Made by a program: the position numbers and the translations under genes. This document shows positions 60,391-64,000 of a stretch of DNA of 64,000 bases, one piece after another. Below the pieces are notes generated by a model. The model had not been told where the DNA came from. It saw only the letters and a list, made by a program, of their open reading frames with translations, and did not search any database. This DNA is from 20CM-4-69-16 sp035637455 (lineage in GTDB: Bacteria; Gemmatimonadota; Gemmatimonadetes; Gemmatimonadales; GWC2-71-9). The stretch is taken from contig DASPXE010000093.1 in assembly GCA_035637455.1 (NCBI GenBank), positions 1 to 64,000 on the forward strand, written 5' to 3'. Position 1 is the first letter of the stretch. Every line of letters begins with the position of its first letter.

Positions 60391-60548
60391 GGTGGAATAC
60401 TAACGACTTACGTTGTCCCTATCAAAGGACAATTTGAAGGTCGGAATCGGATAGATCGTAACCTCGAAACTACGTATGCTTATGATACGTTAAGCAAATG
60501 CGTATAGAAACGACGTATAGTAAGAAATCCCAAGGCGGGGACTCCGAA
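60391..60548. promoter_or_regulatory. AT-rich divergent regulatory region with two inverted repeats (larE / lrp)
   Basis: TTGTCC(N8)GGACAA at 60413-60432 and ACGTAT(N7)ATACGT at 60472-60490 are perfect inverted repeats. Half-sites resembling CGTAT recur near 60501 and 60514. The region is clearly more AT-rich than the rest of the window. These are candidate operators for the Lrp/AsnC-type regulator that starts at 60549. Confidence 0.55.
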
Positions 60549-61034
60549 ATGACAAGCCGGCATGAGCTGGACACCGTCGACCGCAAAATCTTGCGGATTC
60601 TCGGGACCGACGGACGAGCGAGCTACCAGGCGATCGCCGACGAGGTCGGGCTGTCCCGCCCTGCGGTGATGGAACGGGTGAAGCGACTGGAGGAATCGGG
60701 TCACATCGCGGGCTACCACGCGCGCGTGGATCGCACCCGCGCCGGCTTCCCGGTCACCGCGTTCGTCGCCGTGCGCTACGCCAACTCCGACTACATCGGC
60801 GATGAGCCACGCATGCGCGAGCTGGAGAAGCACCCGGGCGTCCTCGAATGCCATCACGTTGCGGGCGAGGATTGTTACATCCTCAAGGTGGCGGCGCCCG
60901 ATCTCGAGAGTCTCCAGGGGATCCTGCGGGACTTGCGCGGCCCGGCCGCCAAGACGCAGATGAGCACGCGCACCACGATCGTGCTCGGAACCGTGTTCGA
61001 AAAACCGGGCTTCGTCCCCGTGGAGCTCGACTGA
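60549..61034 (+). CDS. Lrp/AsnC family transcriptional regulator
   Basis: A 161-residue regulator with an AsnC-type helix-turn-helix (LDTVDRKILRILGTDGRASYQAIADEVGLSRPAVMERVKRLEESGHIAGYHARV) and a RAM ligand domain (VTAFVAVRYANSD, HHVAGEDCYILKVAAPDLESLQGIL). ATG 60549 has an AAGGCGGGG ribosome binding site; ATG 60498 lies inside the presumed operator. The exporter gene begins 1 nt after its stop, so it probably controls amino-acid export. Confidence 0.92.
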   Translation: MTSRHELDTVDRKILRILGTDGRASYQAIADEVGLSRPAVMERVKRLEESGHIAGYHARVDRTRAGFPVTAFVAVRYANSDYIGDEPRMRELEKHPGVLECHHVAGEDCYILKVAAPDLESLQGILRDLRGPAAKTQMSTRTTIVLGTVFEKPGFVPVELD

Positions 61035-61035
61035 C

Positions 61036-61986
61036 ATGGCGGCCCTCCGCGGCAAGGCGCTCGTCGCGTACCTCGTCGTTTGCGTGTTCTGGGGATCCAC
61101 CTATCTCGCCATCAAGGTCGGGGTCGGCGAGCTGCCACCGTTCCTGTTCGCGGGGCTGCGCTTTCTCGTGGCCGGGCTGCTGGTGCTCGGGCTCGCGCTC
61201 GCGTTGGGCGACAGGCTCCCCCGGCGCGTCTCCGACTGGCGCACCCAGGGGATCGTCGGCTTGCTGCTGCTCGCCGGCGGCAATGCCTTCGTGGTGTGGG
61301 CGGAGCAATACACGCCCTCCGGCACGGCGAGCATCTTCGTCGTGACCGTCGCCTTGTGGATGGCGTTTTTCGACGCCATCATCCCGGGGGGCTCGGGCGA
61401 GCTCGGCTGGCGGGTGATCGCGGGGCTGATCTTGGGCTTTCTCGGAACGGGCCTGCTGGTCGGGGCCAACCCGGCGGAAATCCTGCGCGCCGACCTGCGC
61501 GGCCCGATCGCCCTGACGTGCGCCAGTGCATCCTGGTCGCTCGGCTCCGTCTACGGCAAGCGTCACAAGACCGAGACCAGCCCGTACGTCGGCGCCGCGC
61601 TGCAGATGCTCGCGGGCGGCGCGGCGGTCGCGCTGCTGGGCACCGTGCTCGGTGAGTGGAGCCGTTGGCACCTGACGGCGAAGGGCGCGGGGGCCATCGT
61701 CTACCTGGTCGTGTTCGGCTCGATCCTGGGCTACAGCGCCTACACCTACGCGCTGCGTCACGCCTCCCCCACGATCGTCGGAACGTACGCCTACGTGAAC
61801 CCCGTGATCGCCGTGCTGCTCGGCTGGCTCATCCTAGGCGAACCGGTGACGGCGCGCACCTTCGTCGCGATGGCGCTGATCGTCGGAGCGGTCGTGTGGA
61901 TTCAGTTCTCCCATAAACTGTCGGTCCCGAAAGGACTCCCCGGAAGTCGCCCTAACCGTCTCCCGGTCCGCGAGACCATCATCTGA
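61036..61986 (+). CDS. EamA/DMT family transporter
   Basis: A 316-residue membrane protein with ten hydrophobic segments in two EamA repeats (VCVFWGSTYLAIKVGVGELPPFLFAGLRFLVAG; LTCASASWSLGSVYGKR...YALRHASPTIVGTYAYVNPVIAVLLGWLILGEPVTARTFVAMALIVGAVVW). It belongs to the drug/metabolite transporter superfamily, many of which export amino acids. It lies directly behind the Lrp-type regulator. Confidence 0.92.
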   Translation: MAALRGKALVAYLVVCVFWGSTYLAIKVGVGELPPFLFAGLRFLVAGLLVLGLALALGDRLPRRVSDWRTQGIVGLLLLAGGNAFVVWAEQYTPSGTASIFVVTVALWMAFFDAIIPGGSGELGWRVIAGLILGFLGTGLLVGANPAEILRADLRGPIALTCASASWSLGSVYGKRHKTETSPYVGAALQMLAGGAAVALLGTVLGEWSRWHLTAKGAGAIVYLVVFGSILGYSAYTYALRHASPTIVGTYAYVNPVIAVLLGWLILGEPVTARTFVAMALIVGAVVWIQFSHKLSVPKGLPGSRPNRLPVRETII

Positions 61987-62002
61987 CGGACAGGCGCGAT
62001 GT

Positions 62003-62102
62003 ATTCCCATCCTGTAGGATGGGCTCGGCGCTGCACTGTGCTGAAGCACACTCGGTGTCCTTAGGACAGTGCCTCGCTGAGCCCACGCTTCAGCGTGGGA
62101 AT
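62003..62102. mobile_element. 100-nt foldback element, possible IS200/IS605-derived palindromic MITE
   Basis: The ends are ATTCCCA (62003-62009) and TGGGAAT (62096-62102), perfect inverted repeats. The left hairpin is CCCATCC-TGTA-GGATGGG (62006-62023). The right hairpin is CCCACGC-TTCA-GCGTGGG (62082-62099). GGGCTCGGC pairs with GCTGAGCCC across the middle, GCACTGT (62033-62039) with ACAGTGC (62066-62072), and inside lie TGTGC-TGAA-GCACA and TGTCC-TTA-GGACA. It has no coding capacity. It lies between the EamA gene and the cupin ribosome binding site. Confidence 0.6.
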
Positions 62103-62139
62103 TCACGAGACTGGTCAGGCTGAATTGTGGAGGAACCCG

Positions 62140-62499
62140 ATGCAGAGCGTGAACCTCGCCAAAAAGTTCGCCCTGTTCGACGACTACTGGAGTCCGAAGA
62201 TCGCGGGCGAGCTGAACGATTCGTACGTCAAGCTCGTGAAGCTGAAGGGCGAGTTCGTGTGGCATCACCAAGAGCGCGAAGATGAGCTCTTCCTCGTGGT
62301 GAAAGGCCGTCTGCTGCTCCGCTTGCGCGACCGCGAGGTGTGGGTGAACGAAGGCGAATTCGCCATCGTGCCGAAAGGCGTAGAGCACCTGCCCGTCGCC
62401 CCGGACGAAGTGCATGTGCTGCTGATCGAGCCCAAGTCCACCCTGAACACGGGAAACGTCCGCAATGCACGCACGCTCGAAGCACTCGACACGATCTGA
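62140..62499 (+). CDS. Cupin domain protein
   Basis: A 119-residue single-domain cupin. FVWHHQEREDELFLVVKGRLLLRLRDREVWVNEGEFAIVPKGVEHLP carries cupin motif 1 (HHQEREDE...G) and motif 2 (PKGVEH). ATG 62140 has a GGAGGA ribosome binding site; an upstream in-frame GTG at 62095 lies inside the foldback element. The substrate is unknown. It overlaps the next small gene. Confidence 0.87.
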   Translation: MQSVNLAKKFALFDDYWSPKIAGELNDSYVKLVKLKGEFVWHHQEREDELFLVVKGRLLLRLRDREVWVNEGEFAIVPKGVEHLPVAPDEVHVLLIEPKSTLNTGNVRNARTLEALDTI

Positions 62500-62809
62500 C
62501 CGCCCGCTGGTCGCCCGGGTGTGGCACGGCGCCACTCCCGCCTCTCAGGGCGACGCGTACGCCGCTTACCTCGAGGAGACCGGTGCGAAGGACTGCCGCG
62601 GGACGCCGGGGAACCGCGGCGTCCAGGTGCTGCGCCGCACCGTGGGGGACGAGACGCACTTCCTCTTCATCTCGTTCTGGGAGTCGATGGACGCGATCCG
62701 AAGCTTTGCTGGTGTCGACGTCGACCAAGCGCGCTACTACCCCGAGGATCGGAAGTACCTGCTCGCGCTCGAGCCGACCGTATCGCACTACGAAGTCGTG
62801 GAGCGCTAG
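62465..62809 (+). CDS. Antibiotic biosynthesis monooxygenase (ABM)-like protein
   Basis: A 114-residue protein. From residue ~17 it matches the dimeric ferredoxin-like ABM fold (VARVWHGATPASQGDAYAAYLEETGAKD, GNRGVQVLRRTVGDETHFLFISFWESMDAIRSFAG, YYPEDRKYLLALEPTVSHYEVV). ATG 62465 overlaps the cupin gene by 35 nt; GTG 62519 would start directly at the domain. It is probably co-transcribed with the cupin. ABM-fold proteins act in haem or aromatic oxidation but many are uncharacterised. Confidence 0.75.
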   Translation: MHARSKHSTRSDRPLVARVWHGATPASQGDAYAAYLEETGAKDCRGTPGNRGVQVLRRTVGDETHFLFISFWESMDAIRSFAGVDVDQARYYPEDRKYLLALEPTVSHYEVVER

Positions 62810-62815
62810 GCGAGA

Positions 62816-63763
62816 TCACTCATCCACGCGCTCGCCGCTCGGCTGCGGCATCTGCGAGGGCGCTCGGAGCGCCGGTTTCCCCTCCTCTGTGTACTTGAAT
62901 CCCCGCACCGTGTGGTAGGCGAGATCAATGTCCGGACACTTGGCGAACTCGGTCAGGATCTCCTCCCAGATCGCGTGCTCCGTACCGCGTCGCTTGCGGG
63001 GCTCGATCAAGTAGCGGAGCGTGAGCTGCACACCGCTGTCGACCACCTTCGTGTAGACGATCGGCGTGAGCTTGCGATAGTTGATGAGGTATTGCTGCGA
63101 GGCGGCGAGCAGCTCTTGCTCGGCCTGCGCCGTGAGGTGCTCGGCGTGCTTGACCGCGATCGTCGTGAGAATGTGTTTCGCCTTCCGCCAATCGGTCTCG
63201 AAGGTGACCAGCACCGGTACCTCATTCCAGATGTACTTAAAGCCCTTGTTGTAGTTAGCGACCGGATCGGTGAAGATCTTGCCGTTGGGAACGTGAATGA
63301 TCCGCCCGGTCGACTGGTCCGCCTGCACCCAGGCACCGATCTCATTGAGCGTGAACTGGAACAGGCCGAGATCGATGACGTCGCCGGCGTGCGGGCCGAT
63401 CTGAATACGGTCCCCCACCTCGAAGGGGCGCCGCCAGATGATGAACGCCCACCCCGCCAGGTCGGCGACCGGGTCTTTCAAGGCGATGGCGAGCCCGGCC
63501 GAGAGCAGCCCGAGGAACGTCGCCAGCGACTGCACGCCGACGAACCACATCCGGCCCACGATGACGACGCCCGCGGCGACCAGGACGTACGTCAGACCTT
63601 TGCGCCAGCGGTAGCGGCCCCACGGATCCCGCACCCGGCGATACACCTGCCCCAGCGCGATGCGATGCACCAGCCAGAGCCCGACGATCGTCGCCAGCGT
63701 GGCGAACAGGCGCAACTGCAGCTCGGGGCTGATGCCGAGCCGGGTCTGCAGCCATTCGATCAT
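62816..63763 (-). CDS. MscS family mechanosensitive ion channel
   Basis: A 315-residue membrane protein. Two or three hydrophobic segments lead into the pore-lining TM3 (VQSLATFLGLLSAGLAIALKDPVADLAGWAFIIWRRPFEVGDRIQIG), followed by the MscS beta domain (VIDLGLFQFTLNEIG, IIHVPNGKIFTDPVANYNKGF) and a C-terminal alpha/beta domain. It probably releases solutes on hypo-osmotic shock. It ends 6 nt from the converging ABM-like gene. Confidence 0.92.
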   Translation of the reverse strand: MIEWLQTRLGISPELQLRLFATLATIVGLWLVHRIALGQVYRRVRDPWGRYRWRKGLTYVLVAAGVVIVGRMWFVGVQSLATFLGLLSAGLAIALKDPVADLAGWAFIIWRRPFEVGDRIQIGPHAGDVIDLGLFQFTLNEIGAWVQADQSTGRIIHVPNGKIFTDPVANYNKGFKYIWNEVPVLVTFETDWRKAKHILTTIAVKHAEHLTAQAEQELLAASQQYLINYRKLTPIVYTKVVDSGVQLTLRYLIEPRKRRGTEHAIWEEILTEFAKCPDIDLAYHTVRGFKYTEEGKPALRAPSQMPQPSGERVDE

Positions 63764-63854
63764 GGGAGGCCAAGCTAGGGACCGGGGCTGCGGCGCGCCA
63801 GACGCGGCCGCCCTAGATTAGAGTCGCACCGTTCCATCCGACCACGGGGAGCCT

Positions 63855-64000
63855 ATGCGATCGCTCGCCTTGCTCGTCGTTGGTTGCGTCGCCGCCGCTC
63901 GCGTCTCAGCGCAGCAGGCGGCAACGCTCCGCATCGGATCCGCCGCCGCGCGCCCGGCAGAGAAGGGCTCGGGCTTCATCGATGTCCCGGCCGGCGTCGA
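63855..64000 (+). CDS. Exported succinylglutamate desuccinylase/aspartoacylase-like protein (3' truncated by window)
   Basis: Only 48 codons are visible from ATG 63855. A signal peptide (ALLVVGCVAAARVSAQQ) is followed by IGSAAARPAEKGSGFIDVPAGVD, a pattern seen at the mature N-terminus of secreted aspartoacylase/succinylglutamate-desuccinylase-like proteins. The catalytic part lies beyond the window, so the family call is tentative. Confidence 0.5.
   Translation, partial: MRSLALLVVGCVAAARVSAQQAATLRIGSAAARPAEKGSGFIDVPAGV

Noticed and set aside
62001..62110. tRNA or tmRNA-like gene
   Set aside because: The fold is cloverleaf-like, but there is no T-arm GTTCRANNC, no acceptor stem with a CCA-compatible end and no anticodon arm of correct geometry.

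Overview
The window is a GC-rich, gene-dense bacterial chromosome segment that most resembles the phylum Gemmatimonadota (FCB group). This is inferred from gene content and style, not from a marker search: many exported proteins have signal peptides ending in A-Q, there are Omp85/TolB surface proteins, a GldA/GldG-type ABC system, a carboxypeptidase-regulatory/plug-like secreted protein and a short primary-type sigma factor. Nearly all genes are housekeeping or envelope genes in long co-directional runs. Stops and starts commonly overlap by 1-4 nt, and GTG, TTG and once apparently CTG serve as start codons. No rRNA, tRNA, CRISPR array or intact transposase was seen.

Layout. 1-7.4 kb (+): the 3' part of an M28 peptidase, a small exported protein, a di-haem lipoprotein, and a GldA-like ATPase with a permease-GldG fusion and a DUF4340-type protein. 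7.4-10.8 kb (+): prs, rplY, pth, ychF. 10.8-12.2 kb (-): a secreted carboxypeptidase-regulatory protein and an exported JAMM/MPN-like protein. 12.6-22.8 kb (+): rpsF-rpsR-DUF2232-rplI, a fused FakA/FakB-like protein, rsfS, a very large peptidase/TolB/Omp85 fusion and two SPOR-domain proteins. 22.8-31.2 kb (+): smc, a subtilase with a C-terminal sorting-like domain, an MBL hydrolase, DAHP synthase and lolA. 31.1-36.8 kb (-): rpmE-prfA-prmC-ylbF-tmk-S41 protease-DUF2520. 36.9-41.3 kb (+): a Crp/Fnr regulator, an MBL hydrolase, a CsgG-like protein and a GAF/HD-GYP protein. 41.3-54.9 kb (-): a long chain through lepB, sigma factor, yajQ, rimO, hemL, spoIID-like, an outer-membrane protein, a Gfo/Idh oxidoreductase, lnt, hyuA, hyuB and a half-size TauE. 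55-60.4 kb (-): larE, thpR, a hypothetical, an NtrC-type regulator, a membrane protein and an aldehyde dehydrogenase. 60.5-64 kb: an Lrp regulator with an EamA exporter, a cupin, an ABM-like protein, an MscS channel (-) and the 5' end of a probable aspartoacylase-family gene.

The genes group by function into translation (rpsF, rpsR, rplI, rplY, rpmE, prfA, prmC, pth, ychF, rsfS, rimO), envelope biogenesis (lnt, lolA, lepB, SPOR proteins, Omp85 fusion), nucleotide and chromosome metabolism (prs, tmk, smc) and signalling (Crp/Fnr, HD-GYP, NtrC, Lrp, YajQ).

The least ordinary features are repeats. A 4-copy GCGGATT heptamer array faces its own inverted copy at two intercistronic sites (30.4 and 45.2 kb), and at the first it supplies the N-terminal codons of lolA. 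Other 7-nt arrays sit inside prmC, hyuA, hyuB, lnt and an ntrC-type gene. A 100-nt nested foldback element with perfect terminal hairpins lies just upstream of a cupin gene (62.0 kb) and resembles IS200/IS605-derived palindromic elements. Protein architectures worth a look are the exported gluzincin-TolB-Omp85 fusion, the FakA-FakB fusion, a P-loop-less ParA/BY-kinase-like SPOR protein next to smc, and an HD-GYP protein with a large internal insert.
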